From an uncultured Zoogloea sp. (lineage in GTDB: Bacteria > Pseudomonadota > Gammaproteobacteria > Burkholderiales > Rhodocyclaceae): a stretch of DNA of 36,080 nucleotides. The notes under the pieces are model-generated. The model made no database searches and was not told where the DNA came from. It saw only the letters and a list, made by a program, of their open reading frames with translations. Of this stretch, positions 16,583 through 24,759 are shown piece after piece. The stretch covers positions 1-36,080 of the forward strand of contig CALBTT010000014.1 of assembly GCA_937967645.1 (NCBI GenBank), given 5' to 3'. Each line of letters opens with the position of its first letter. Positions within the stretch are counted from its first letter, which is position 1. Both the position numbers and the translations under genes were made by a program.

Positions 16583-17662
16583 ATGCCCCGCCCGATTCGC
16601 GCCTCCATTGATCTGGAGGCCTTGCGTCACAACTATCTGCTTGCAAAAAACAAGGCTGGCAATGCCCGGGCCTTCGCGGTGATCAAGGCCAACGCCTATG
16701 GCCACGGCCTGCGGCATGCCATCCAGGCCCTGGGGCCGGTCGCCGACGGGTTTGCACTGCTCGACATCGCCGAGGCTGCCCAGCTCCGGGAGGCTGGCCT
16801 GCAGCAGCCCATCGCCTTGCTCGAAGGCTTCTTCGAGCCGGCTGACCTGCCTGAGCTTGAACGCCTGGGTCTGACCCCGGCCATCCACTGCGACGCCCAG
16901 CTCGCCATGCTCGAGCGGACAAAGCTCGTCGGTCAGATGGACGTACTGCTCAAGATCAACAGCGGGATGAACCGTCTGGGCTTCACCGCCGACAGCTTCC
17001 CCGCTGCGCTGGCCCGCCTGCGGGCGCTGCCTGCCGTTCGGAGCATCACCCTGATGAGCCACTTTGCGCGGGCCGACGACGATGCGGGGATCGCCCCCCA
17101 GCTGGCCCGCTTCAAAGCCATTGCCGGTGGGCTCGAGTTGCCCGTGAGCCTCGCCAACTCGGCGGCCTTGCTGCGCTTTCCCGAGGCCGCGGCGCAGATC
17201 GTGCGGCCGGGCATCATGCTCTACGGCGGCTCGCCGATGCCGGACATCGCCAGCGCGGAGCAGCTTGGCCTGCGCCCGGTGATGACGCTGTCCAGCGAGA
17301 TCATCGGCGTGCAGGACATCGCCGCCGGCGAGCCGGTGGGCTATGGCGGCAGCTTCGTGGCGGAGACCGCCATGCGGGTCGGGGTGGTGGCCTGTGGCTA
17401 TGCCGACGGCTACCCGCGGCATGCCCCTACCGGCACGCCGATCCTGGTGGGCGGGCGACGGACCCGGACCCTGGGACGTGTGTCCATGGACATGCTGGCC
17501 TGTGACCTGACCCATCTGCCGGAAGCGGGTGTGGGGTCGCCCGTGACCCTGTGGGGAGACGGCCTGGCTGCCGACGAGGTGGCGGCCGCGGCCACCACCA
17601 TCAGCTACGAGCTCTTCTGCGCGTTGGCCGCGCGGGTCCCCGTCCAGGTACGGGGCGCCTGA
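16583..17662 (+). CDS. alr: Alanine racemase (PLP-dependent)
   Basis: A 359-residue enzyme that interconverts L- and D-alanine for peptidoglycan synthesis. The pyridoxal-phosphate lysine is K35 in FAVIKANAYGHG. The second catalytic base is the tyrosine near residue 273 in CGYADGYPRHAP. The INSGMNRLGF segment and the VSMDM motif are further family hallmarks. The length is typical. Whether it is the biosynthetic Alr or catabolic DadX type cannot be told from sequence alone; no dadA gene is adjacent, so alr is used. It is followed after 3 bases by radA, a neighbour pair found in several betaproteobacteria. Confidence 0.95.
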   Translation: MPRPIRASIDLEALRHNYLLAKNKAGNARAFAVIKANAYGHGLRHAIQALGPVADGFALLDIAEAAQLREAGLQQPIALLEGFFEPADLPELERLGLTPAIHCDAQLAMLERTKLVGQMDVLLKINSGMNRLGFTADSFPAALARLRALPAVRSITLMSHFARADDDAGIAPQLARFKAIAGGLELPVSLANSAALLRFPEAAAQIVRPGIMLYGGSPMPDIASAEQLGLRPVMTLSSEIIGVQDIAAGEPVGYGGSFVAETAMRVGVVACGYADGYPRHAPTGTPILVGGRRTRTLGRVSMDMLACDLTHLPEAGVGSPVTLWGDGLAADEVAAAATTISYELFCALAARVPVQVRGA

Positions 17663-17665
17663 GGC

Positions 17666-19042
17666 ATGGCCAAGGCAAAGACCGAGCACGTCTGTTCCGA
17701 GTGCGGTGGCAAGTCGCCCCGCTGGCAGGGCCAATGCCCGCACTGCAAGGCCTGGAATACCCTGGTCGAGTCGGTGGTGGAGCCGGAGGCGCCGGTCGCC
17801 AAGCGCTTCAACGCCCTGGCCGGGGATACCGGCCGCCTGCAGAGTCTGGCAGACATCAGCCCCCGGGAGTCGCCACGCGTTCCCACCGGGATCGAGGAGT
17901 TCGACCGGGTGCTGGGCGGTGGCCTGGTGCCGGGGGGCGTGGTGCTGATCGGCGGCGATCCGGGCATCGGCAAGTCGACCCTGCTGCTACAGGCTCTTGC
18001 GCTGCTTTCCGGAAGTCTCAAGGCGCTGTACGTCAGCGGTGAAGAGTCGGCCGAACAGGTCGCCCTGCGGGCCTCCCGCCTGCAACTGGATGCCCACGGT
18101 CTGCAGCTGCTGCCGGAGATCAACCTGGAGCGCATCCTGACGACCCTGCGGGATGTCCGGCCGGATGTGGCGGTGATCGATTCGATCCAGACCGTGTATT
18201 CCGAAACCCTGGGGTCCGCCCCCGGTTCGGTGGCCCAGGTCCGGGAATGTGCAGCCCAGCTGACCCGCTTCGCGAAGCAGGGCGGCAGCACCCTGATCAT
18301 GGTCGGGCATGTGACCAAGGATGGCGCGCTGGCGGGTCCCCGGGTGCTGGAGCACATCGTGGACACCGTGCTTTATTTTGAGGGCGACACCCACTCCAGT
18401 TTCCGTCTGGTGCGGGCCTTCAAGAACCGCTTTGGCGCCGTCAATGAGCTGGGCGTCTTCGCCATGACCGAGAAGGGCCTCAAGGGCGTCTCCAATCCGT
18501 CGGCCATCTTTCTGTCCCAACATGGTCAGCAGGTGGCGGGCTCCTGCGTGCTGGTGACCCAGGAAGGCACCCGTCCCCTGCTCGTCGAAATCCAGGCCCT
18601 GGTGGACAGCGCCCACAGCCCGAGCCCTCGGCGGCTGTCCGTGGGCCTCGAGCAGAACCGCCTGGCCATGCTGCTGGCGGTGATCCATCGCCACGCCGGC
18701 GTGGTGTGCTTCGATCAGGATGTATTCGTCAATGCCGTGGGAGGCGTCAAGATCGCTGAGCCGGCGGCCGACCTGGCTGTGCTGCTGGCGATCGTTTCGT
18801 CCCTGACCAACCGCCCCCTGCCACGGGAGCTGGTGGTCTTCGGCGAGGTCGGGTTGGCCGGCGAGATCAGGCCCGCTCCGCGCGGGCAGGAGCGCCTCAA
18901 GGAATCGGCGAAACTCGGTTTCAGCGTGGCCTTGGTGCCCCGGGCCAACGCCCCAAAGCAGGACATTCCGGGCATGAGGGTGATCGCCGTCGAGCGGATC
19001 GAAGAAGCCCTGGAGCAGATCCGGGAGCTGGCGAGCACCTGA
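17666..19042 (+). CDS. radA: RadA, DNA repair and recombination ATPase
   Basis: A 458-residue cytoplasmic protein that helps process recombination intermediates by driving branch migration. It has an N-terminal four-cysteine zinc finger (CSECGGKSPRW...CPHCKAW, about residues 10-30). The RecA-like core has a Walker A motif GGDPGIGKST with K103, a Walker B region (VAVIDSIQTVYS) and the RadA-specific KNRFG motif. The C-terminal Lon-protease-like domain (about 290-455) lacks protease function in this family. Length and domain order are standard. It ends the lysR-alr-radA run; the next gene, for HU, lies 182 bp downstream and probably has its own promoter. Confidence 0.97.
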   Translation: MAKAKTEHVCSECGGKSPRWQGQCPHCKAWNTLVESVVEPEAPVAKRFNALAGDTGRLQSLADISPRESPRVPTGIEEFDRVLGGGLVPGGVVLIGGDPGIGKSTLLLQALALLSGSLKALYVSGEESAEQVALRASRLQLDAHGLQLLPEINLERILTTLRDVRPDVAVIDSIQTVYSETLGSAPGSVAQVRECAAQLTRFAKQGGSTLIMVGHVTKDGALAGPRVLEHIVDTVLYFEGDTHSSFRLVRAFKNRFGAVNELGVFAMTEKGLKGVSNPSAIFLSQHGQQVAGSCVLVTQEGTRPLLVEIQALVDSAHSPSPRRLSVGLEQNRLAMLLAVIHRHAGVVCFDQDVFVNAVGGVKIAEPAADLAVLLAIVSSLTNRPLPRELVVFGEVGLAGEIRPAPRGQERLKESAKLGFSVALVPRANAPKQDIPGMRVIAVERIEEALEQIRELAST

Positions 19043-19224
19043 ATTTCATGCGTCTCGACCCTGAAAGGGCTGGAAAACCCCGGAAAACCTTGAGATTCGC
19101 GCCACAGGTGGAAAAGAGCAGGGTAAGCTAGCGTCCGCGGGTGTTGTAGCGCGCTTGAGGCGCAAAGCGTCACCTGCCTCAGCTCCTGTATCCACCCATT
19201 TTTTTTACCTACCAAATACGAGCT
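19043..19224 (+). other. 182-bp non-coding leader of the HU gene
   Basis: No gene is seen here. It contains a 6-bp stem (TGAGGC at 19156-19161, GCCTCA at 19176-19181) and a run of eight T (19199-19206) just before the HU start. No close match to sigma-70 boxes was found by eye, although HU genes are strongly expressed. The ribosome site before the ATG is weak (ACGAGC). Confidence 0.5.
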
Positions 19225-19500
19225 ATGAACAAGACTGAACTGATCGATGCGCTGGCGGGCAAGAGTGGTCTGACCAAGGCCGACGCCGGCCGCGCCGTGG
19301 ATGGCGTCATGGAAATCATCACCGAGGCCCTGGCCAAGGGTGAGAGCGTGACCCTCGTCGGTTTTGGCACCTTCGCTGTCGGCGAGCGTGCTGCCCGCGT
19401 TGGCCGCAATCCCCAGACCGGTGCCGAGATCCAGATCGCTGCCTCCAAGCAGCCCAAGTTCTCCGCTGGCTCCAAGCTTAAGGATGCGGTGAACAAGTAA
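19225..19500 (+). CDS. hupB: HU-type nucleoid DNA-binding protein
   Basis: A 91-residue basic protein of the HU/IHF family that bends and compacts DNA. It begins MNKTELIDALAGKSGLTKADA, as typical HU does, and has GFGTFAVGERAARVGRNPQTG, which carries the conserved arm-region GRNPQTG motif with the intercalating proline. The C-terminus FSAGSKLKDAVN is also typical. It resembles HU more than IHF-alpha or IHF-beta. The gene is single, followed by a strong intrinsic terminator, and preceded by a 182-bp leader. Confidence 0.95.
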   Translation: MNKTELIDALAGKSGLTKADAGRAVDGVMEIITEALAKGESVTLVGFGTFAVGERAARVGRNPQTGAEIQIAASKQPKFSAGSKLKDAVNK

Positions 19501-19517
19501 GTCCGGGTATCCGGGCA

Positions 19518-19542
19518 GTGTCCGGGGCATGCCCCGGAACAC
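19518..19542. repeat. Hairpin built on an 18-bp perfect palindrome after the HU gene
   Basis: TCCGGGGCATGCCCCGGA (19521-19538) is its own reverse complement. With flanking GTGT/ACAC and one bulged A, the stem extends to about 10 bp around a CATG loop. It lies between the HU stop and the true terminator and has no T-run. It may protect the mRNA 3' end or be a protein-binding site. Confidence 0.6.
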
Positions 19543-19551
19543 CATCAGAAG

Positions 19552-19580
19552 TGGCGATCCTCCCGGGTCGCCATTTTTTT
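19552..19580 (+). terminator. Intrinsic terminator of the HU gene
   Basis: TGGCGA (19552-19557) pairs with TCGCCA (19568-19573), followed directly by seven T. The loop includes a short internal CC/GG pairing. This is the clearest rho-independent terminator in the window. Confidence 0.9.
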
Positions 19581-19757
19581 GGCAGATAGCCCGCGAGGGA
19601 TTGCATCATGGGTTTCCTTCGATTGTGCTTGCTGTCACATCCTGTTTCAGGCCTGACTTCTTGCTGTCATGCCATCGCGCTAAAATGTCGTCCCGCCTGA
19701 CATATGAATGTATGCGTCGCACCGGAGATTTTCCGGCCCCAGAACAGGAACACAGCC

Positions 19758-20174
19758 ATGTCCGAGATCTCACGGACCTACCCGCAGCACCACATTTCGT
19801 CTTCCGCACCTTTGCGCAACCAGGTTTTGCGGGAGGTCTTGCTGGGTAATCTTCAGGATTCAGCAGAGGCGATCGAGCGCTGTACCGCTGGACGCGATAT
19901 CCGCGCGGTCTTCGCCTTGCCTGCACTGCGCGATGAATTGATGGAGAGCCTGGCGCTGATGAGTGACAGTGCCCGCTCGCTGGCTGCTGACGACAGAGCC
20001 TGCATGCCCGGGGTGGACTGGGCAACCTGGGATGCGCTCAGCCTGCAGCAGGCCAGCACGGCCCGGGAATGGCGTGAGCGGGTGTGGGCCATCATTCAGG
20101 TGCTGGTCCCGGTCACCCGCCGTGAGGTTTCGCGCTACCTGCGGCGCTCGGCCGAGACCGCCTCACGACACTAA
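19758..20174 (+). CDS. Small helical protein with faint HepT/DUF86-like pattern
   Basis: A 138-residue hypothetical protein. The frame is open back to 19704, but the ATG at 19758 has AGGAA 7 bases upstream and is chosen. The protein appears all-helical, without a signal peptide or membrane segment. The pattern LREVLLGNLQDSAEAIERC near residue 20 and GVDWATWDALSLQQA...RVWAIIQVLVP near the end recalls HepT (MNT-HepT toxin family, DUF86). The RNase-type R-x4-6-H motif of HepT is not visible, and no MNT nucleotidyltransferase gene is adjacent. The similarity may be coincidental or mark a repurposed relative. Its stop overlaps the convergent prc stop by 4 bases. The function is not known. Confidence 0.7.
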   Translation: MSEISRTYPQHHISSSAPLRNQVLREVLLGNLQDSAEAIERCTAGRDIRAVFALPALRDELMESLALMSDSARSLAADDRACMPGVDWATWDALSLQQASTAREWRERVWAIIQVLVPVTRREVSRYLRRSAETASRH

Positions 20175-22321
20175 CGGATCGCTGTACCTGCCGGCACGGG
20201 CGGCAAGGTCTTCAGCCTGTCTCGCAGGGCCAACTGAGGCCGGCTCATGCGCAGTTCGGCTTCATCGGCGACGATCCGCGCCGTTTCATCGAGCAGGATA
20301 TCCTTGGCATCCTTCCGGGCCTTTTCGGCAGCCAGGTCAGCGGCCAAGCTGCGCTCTCCACTCTGCAGGCCATCGTCCTTGAGCAGCGCAGTGAGTTTGT
20401 CCCGGCCATCGATCTTCTCGCGGGCCTTGAGGCGCGCCTCACGGCTTTCCTTTTCACGACGTCGCTCCGACTCGTTCAAGGAGATGCTGCGGGTCTCACG
20501 CAGGCGCCGGGCTTCGGCGACGTCCTCGAGCAGCGCCTGGAAGCTCTTGTCTTTGCTGATCCGGGCCTGGTGGCGGCCCTGCAGCGTGGTGATGGTCTCC
20601 CGGAGATTGCCAGCAGGACGGAAGCTGGCCGAATCGATCTGGGTCCAGGGCAGGGCGTTGTCGTAGCTCGACTCGCCATAGGCGTCGAGATCCGCCACCG
20701 AGGGGAAGCGGATGTCGGGCATCACGCCCTTCAGCTGGGTCGTGCCGCCATTGACCCGGAAGAACTGGGCCACGGTCATCTTCAGATCGCCGAATTTGGG
20801 CTTGTCGTTCTTGGCGATCTCATCCAGGTTGATCATGGTCTGGACGGTGCCCTTGCCAAAACTCTGCTCACCAACGATGGTTGCCCGGCCGTAGTCCTGC
20901 AGCGCAGCGGCGAAGATCTCGGAGGCTGAGGCGGAGCTCCGGTTGATCAGCACCGCCATCGGACCGTCCCACGCGACGCCGGCGTTGTCATCGCTCTCCA
21001 CACCGATGCGCCCGTCGGGACGCCGCTGCTGCACCACCGGGCCTTTGTCGATGAACAGACCAGTCAGCTCGACAGCCTCACGCAGGGAACCGCCGCCGTT
21101 GTTGCGCAGGTCCACGACCAGACCCTCGACCTTTTCCTTGCGCAGATCGTCCAGCAGGCGCGACACATCGCGGCTGGCGCTGCGATATTCCTTGTCACCA
21201 CGCCGACGCCCCTCGAAGTCTTCATAGAAGGTCGGCAGGGTGATGACGCCGATCCGGCGCATGGCGGGCCCCTCGCCAACCTTGATGATGCTCTTGCGGG
21301 CGGCTTGCTCCTCCAGCTTGATCTTGTCGCGGACGAGCACCACCTGCCGCTGCTTGCCGTCGGGCCCCGCGTCGGCAGGCAGTACAGCGAGCACCACCCG
21401 GGTGTCCTTGCCACCGCGGATCAGTTTGACGACTTCGTCCACGCGGGTGCCGACCACATCCTGAATCGGGCCGTCGGCCTGGCCGACGCCGACGATCCGG
21501 TCGCCGACAGCGAGCTTGCCCGAACGTATGGCGGGCCCGCCTGCCACCAGTTCGCGGATGGTGATGTATTCGTCCCGTTCCTGCAGCACGGCTCCGATGC
21601 CGACCAGCGAGAGACTCATCGAGATATCGAAGTCGTCAGAGGCACTGCGTCCGAGATAGCTCGTGTGCGGCTCGATGGACATGGCGAAGGCGTTCATGAA
21701 GATCTGGAAGACGTCCTCGCTCTTGTTGCGGGTGGCCCGCACCAACAGATTGTCGTAGCGCTTTTCGAGGGTCTCGCGGATGGTCTTGTCGTCCTTGCCG
21801 GCAAGACGCAGGCGCAGCCAGTCATTCTTGACCCGCTTGCGCCACAGGTCCCTGACCTCGGCATCGTCCTTCGGCCACGGCGCTTTGTCCCGGAGGTAGG
21901 CGTAGCTCTCCCGGGTCTCGAACTCGAAACCCTGGCGGAGTTGTTCCCGGGCGTAGGTCAAGCGTTCGACGGTGCGTTGCTCGAACCTCTGGAAGATCGT
22001 GAAGGGAATCGCCAGATTGCCGCGCTGAATGGCATCGTCGAGGCGCGTCCGGTAGTCGGCAAAGCCGTCGATGTCTGCCTGGGTAAAGATCAGGCGCTCG
22101 GGGTCGAGAGCCTTGAGATAGCGATCGAAGATCTTCTCCGACATCGCATCATCGAGGGGCTGGGTCTTGTAATGGTAGCGCCCCAGCAGTTGGGCGCTCA
22201 GATAGGCCGTCTGGGCCTGCTCGACGGTCGGCTGCAGCCGCTGCGCGGCCACAGACTCGGCAGACAGGGCCGGAACCGCGAAAACTGCAACAACGAGGGC
22301 CCTGATCAAGCTCTTCTTCAC
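20171..22321 (-). CDS. prc: Prc (Tsp), C-terminal processing periplasmic protease
   Basis: A 716-residue S41-family serine protease with a signal peptide (MKKSLIRALVVAVFAVPALSA). The N-terminal helical domain includes the RYHYKTQPLDDAMSEKIFDRY segment typical of Prc. The PDZ domain (about 230-330) contains VGIGAVLQERDEYITIRELV. The protease core has RSSASASEIFAAAL with the catalytic serine (463 or 465) and Lys490 in SFGKGTVQT, plus the helical C-terminal extension of the long Prc form. Prc trims and degrades periplasmic proteins, including lipoproteins and peptidoglycan hydrolases. The gene is transcribed alone. Its upstream region (22322-22640) is shared with the divergent copper operon. Confidence 0.96.
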   Translation of the reverse strand: MKKSLIRALVVAVFAVPALSAESVAAQRLQPTVEQAQTAYLSAQLLGRYHYKTQPLDDAMSEKIFDRYLKALDPERLIFTQADIDGFADYRTRLDDAIQRGNLAIPFTIFQRFEQRTVERLTYAREQLRQGFEFETRESYAYLRDKAPWPKDDAEVRDLWRKRVKNDWLRLRLAGKDDKTIRETLEKRYDNLLVRATRNKSEDVFQIFMNAFAMSIEPHTSYLGRSASDDFDISMSLSLVGIGAVLQERDEYITIRELVAGGPAIRSGKLAVGDRIVGVGQADGPIQDVVGTRVDEVVKLIRGGKDTRVVLAVLPADAGPDGKQRQVVLVRDKIKLEEQAARKSIIKVGEGPAMRRIGVITLPTFYEDFEGRRRGDKEYRSASRDVSRLLDDLRKEKVEGLVVDLRNNGGGSLREAVELTGLFIDKGPVVQQRRPDGRIGVESDDNAGVAWDGPMAVLINRSSASASEIFAAALQDYGRATIVGEQSFGKGTVQTMINLDEIAKNDKPKFGDLKMTVAQFFRVNGGTTQLKGVMPDIRFPSVADLDAYGESSYDNALPWTQIDSASFRPAGNLRETITTLQGRHQARISKDKSFQALLEDVAEARRLRETRSISLNESERRREKESREARLKAREKIDGRDKLTALLKDDGLQSGERSLAADLAAEKARKDAKDILLDETARIVADEAELRMSRPQLALRDRLKTLPPVPAGTAIR

Positions 22322-22640
22322 TCGAAACTCCGCAAGGTACGTAGGATTGCACCGAAGTGCCCGAAGCTACATGCTTCTTGAAGCTCAGTCGACAGCATTT
22401 TCCCTGATGGGTTCGTCGATAGGCCTGTCCCGGGGCCGGAATTTCGTAACCGGAAACTTCGTGCACCTGGCACGCCGAACCGGGCTTCAGGTATTGAATG
22501 CACGGAGACGGCATGTGGTTGTCGTTCTCCCGAATGGGGTGTGGGTCCGGTATGAGATTACGGAGATGTAATGTTCAGGACAGCTTCCCGTCGGGGAGCC
22601 TTCGTCACACTGGACGCTTCCGATCCCTGAGGGAGCCATC
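22322..22640. other. 319-bp intergenic region between prc and the copper operon
   Basis: This divergent region must hold promoters for prc (minus) and the copper operon (plus). The only distinct element is an ATTAC-N6-GTAAT dyad at 22557-22572. A stem with one wobble, GCTTCCC-GTC-GGGGAGC (about 22582-22598), follows it. An open frame of 74 codons at 22347-22571 has no recognisable features and is not considered a gene. Confidence 0.6.
22557..22572. promoter_or_regulatory. ATTAC-N6-GTAAT dyad, candidate CusR/CopR/HprR-type operator
   Basis: ATTAC-GGAGAT-GTAAT has the half-sites and 6-base spacing of the Escherichia coli HprR/CusR box family (CATTACAAnnTTGTAATG). It lies 69 bases before the first copper gene. 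OmpR-type copper regulators often bind such dyads upstream of cus or cop operons. No cusRS or copRS genes are in the window, so the regulator would be coded elsewhere. Confidence 0.55.
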
Positions 22641-23072
22641 ATGAATCTGCGGACCCTGATAGCGTCGTCCATCCTGAGCCTGACTGCGGGAACGGCCCTG
22701 GCTGGGGCACAGGTCGACGTCTACAAGAGCCCCTATTGCGGGTGCTGTGCCAAATGGGTGGAGCACATGCGTGCCCACGGCTTCGAGGTGAGCACCCACG
22801 ATGTATCCGACGTGCCGGGGAAACGCCGGCAACTCGGCATGCCCGAAGCCTATGGGTCATGCCACACGGCCAGGGTGGGGGGCTACCTCATCGAGGGGCA
22901 TGTGCCTGCCACGGATGTCCGGCGCCTGCTCAAGGAGAAGCCCAAGGCCATCGGCCTGGCCGTGCCCTCCATGCCGCAGGGTTCCCCGGGGATGGAAGGT
23001 GCCCGGGTGGTCCCCTATGAAACGCTGCTCGTCAGGGACGACGGTTCAAACAGCGTGTTTGCCCGTCACTGA
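22641..23072 (+). CDS. DUF411-family periplasmic protein, copper-operon associated
   Basis: A 143-residue protein with a signal peptide (cleavage near AGA, residue 22). The mature part begins with a thioredoxin-like VDVYKSPYCGCCAKWVEHM. Cysteines 33, 35 and 36 form a CxCC motif. A second Cys-His pair (C74, H75) is in YGSCHTARVGGY, followed by IEGHVPATDVRRLL. This is the DUF411 family, often coded beside copper or silver resistance genes and thought to bind metal. Here it is the first gene of the copper operon, 32 bp upstream of a CusF-like gene. A role in copper handling is inferred from context and conserved cysteines. Confidence 0.9.
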   Translation: MNLRTLIASSILSLTAGTALAGAQVDVYKSPYCGCCAKWVEHMRAHGFEVSTHDVSDVPGKRRQLGMPEAYGSCHTARVGGYLIEGHVPATDVRRLLKEKPKAIGLAVPSMPQGSPGMEGARVVPYETLLVRDDGSNSVFARH

Positions 23073-23104
23073 ATTTCAACACTCCGTTCATCGAGGAAAT
23101 CCCC

Positions 23105-23440
23105 ATGAAAGCTCCTGTCCTTGTTTTCGCCATCTGCCTGGGTAGCGCGTTTTCCATCCCCGTCCTGGGGGCCAGTGATCATTCGAATCACGCTTCCATG
23201 CACGGTACTGCGGCGGCCGCCCAGGGGGTGACCGAGGGTCTTGTCAAAAAGGTGGACAAGACCACACGCAAGCTGACCCTGTCCCATGGTCCGCTGCCCA
23301 ACGGCATGCCGGCCATGACCATGGCCTTCGGGGTCAGCAATGCGGCGTGGCTGGAGCAACTGAAGGCGGGTGACAAGATTCGTTTCGCCGCCGAGCAGGT
23401 CAACGGCGCGATGGTCATCACCCGCCTGGAACGCAACTAA
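23105..23440 (+). CDS. cusF: CusF-like periplasmic copper/silver-binding protein, W-to-M variant
   Basis: A 111-residue protein with a signal peptide (residues 1-23) and a His/Met-rich mature start (DHSNHASMHG). The OB-fold region (about 42-110) matches CusF. In E. coli CusF the Cu(I)/Ag(I) site is H36, W44, M47 and M49. Here H61, M71 and M73 are kept in LSHGPLPNGMPAMTM, but the tryptophan is replaced by M68 and the spacing is one residue shorter. Cation-pi capping of the metal is therefore lost, perhaps replaced by a third thioether ligand. A second CusF domain with the full H-W-M-M set is fused to the CusB-like protein in the same operon. Confidence 0.88.
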   Translation: MKAPVLVFAICLGSAFSIPVLGASDHSNHASMHGTAAAAQGVTEGLVKKVDKTTRKLTLSHGPLPNGMPAMTMAFGVSNAAWLEQLKAGDKIRFAAEQVNGAMVITRLERN

Positions 23441-23481
23441 GAAGGTAAGCAGGCCGCCACGGCGTCGCCGGAGAGTCCGTC

Positions 23482-24759
23482 ATGAGTATCTCGATGAAAC
23501 CCCGTATGCGCTGGTTGTGGCCGCTCCTGCTCGGTTTGGGCAGCCTGAGTGTCCAGGCGCAGGATGCCGGCCTGGGGGCCAGCCTGGAATCCCTCCTCGA
23601 GCATGCCCGTGCCCGCAACCCGGAGTATGCCGCCATGCGCTACGAGGCCGAAGCGGCGGCAGAGCGGGTGGAGCCAGCCGGCGCGTTGCCCGACCCGAGG
23701 CTGCGGACCGAGCTGCGCGACCTCACCCGCATGGGGGAACAGAGCCCGACCCTGGCCCCGGCGCGGGTGGGTAGCACCCGCTACCTGGTCATGCAGGATG
23801 TGCCCTGGCTGGGCAAGCGCGAGCTCAAGCGGGAGATCGCCGAGTTGGAGGCCCGGGGCGCCGAGGGCCGGGCCAGCGGCTCATGGGTCGATCTGGCCGC
23901 ACGCATCAAGGCGGCCTATGCCCAGCTCCATTACGTGTATCGCAACGAGCAGCTGATCCGCGAAACCCTCGACCTGATGACGCGGCTCGAGCGGACGGCC
24001 CAGGTCCGTTACGCCGGCGGGGTGGCGGCACAGCAGGATGTGATCCGCGCCCAGGTTGAACAGACCGGCCTGCGCGGTGAACTCCTGGCGCTGGAGAACG
24101 AGCGGCGCCAGCTGCAGGCCAGGCTCAACGCGCTGCTCGCCCGGCCGGCCACTGCGCCGCTGGCCATGCCGGAGCGGCTGCGCGTCATGCCGCCGCCGGC
24201 ACGGCTGGAGCCTGCGGCACTCGAAGAACGGGTCCGTGCCCGCAATCCACTGCTCTTTGCCGAGGAAGCCAAGGTCAATGCGGCCGAGAAGAGCAGGGCG
24301 CTGACCTACAAGAACCGCTACCCCGATTTCACGGTAGGCGTCTCGCCCATCCAGTATCAGGGTGCCCTACGGGAGTGGGAGCTGATGGTGGAGCTGAACC
24401 TGCCGCTGCAGCAAGGTAGCCGCCGGGCTCAGGAGCGGGAGAGCGAGGCGATGCTGTCCGCGGCGCGCGCGCGGCGCGATGCCACCACCCACCAGGTTCT
24501 GGGCGAACTGACCGAGAGCGTCTCGGCCCTGGATGCCGCGCAGCGCAGCGAAGCCCTGGCAGGCACCAGCCTGCAACCCCAGGCCGAGTTGACCTTCAAG
24601 TCGGCCCTGGCAGGCTACGAGAATGGCAAGCTGGATTTCGCCACCGTGCTCGATGCCCAGCGGCAGATCCGCCAGGCCCGTCAGACCCGCCTGAAGGCCC
24701 AGGCTGAAGCCCAGCTCCGCCTGGCCGACATCGAACGCATCCTCGGAGAAGATCTATGA
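23482..24759 (+). CDS. cusC: CusC-like outer-membrane efflux protein (TolC family)
   Basis: A 425-residue outer-membrane factor with a signal peptide (about residues 1-24, ending VQAQ). Two repeats of the OEP fold are recognisable, with long amphipathic helices, for example ERTAQVRYAGGVAAQQDVIRAQ in the first and AELTFKSALAGYENGKLDFATVLD in the second. The latter YENGKLDF..VLDAQR pattern is highly typical. It should form the exit duct of the tripartite copper pump. There is no lipobox cysteine at the signal-peptide end, unlike E. coli CusC, so it is probably not lipidated. Its stop overlaps the next gene by ATGA. Confidence 0.93.
   Translation: MSISMKPRMRWLWPLLLGLGSLSVQAQDAGLGASLESLLEHARARNPEYAAMRYEAEAAAERVEPAGALPDPRLRTELRDLTRMGEQSPTLAPARVGSTRYLVMQDVPWLGKRELKREIAELEARGAEGRASGSWVDLAARIKAAYAQLHYVYRNEQLIRETLDLMTRLERTAQVRYAGGVAAQQDVIRAQVEQTGLRGELLALENERRQLQARLNALLARPATAPLAMPERLRVMPPPARLEPAALEERVRARNPLLFAEEAKVNAAEKSRALTYKNRYPDFTVGVSPIQYQGALREWELMVELNLPLQQGSRRAQERESEAMLSAARARRDATTHQVLGELTESVSALDAAQRSEALAGTSLQPQAELTFKSALAGYENGKLDFATVLDAQRQIRQARQTRLKAQAEAQLRLADIERILGEDL

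Noticed and set aside
15653..17743. Long open frame (696 codons) on the minus strand
   Set aside because: It is antisense to the LysR gene and alanine racemase, both of which have clear family motifs. The translation is a His/Gln/Gly-rich composition artefact.
19156..19206. Stem plus T8 run upstream of HU as a radA terminator
   Set aside because: The T-run lies about 17 bases after the stem, too far for an intrinsic terminator; it is just before the HU start codon.
19661..19686. TTGCTG...TAAAAT as promoter of the HepT-like gene
   Set aside because: The spacing is only 14 bases, well short of the 16-18 expected for sigma-70.
22347..22571. Possible 74-residue gene in the prc/copper intergenic region
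   Set aside because: It has no clear ribosome site, no known motifs, and its end overlaps the proposed operator dyad. It remains possible but is not supported.
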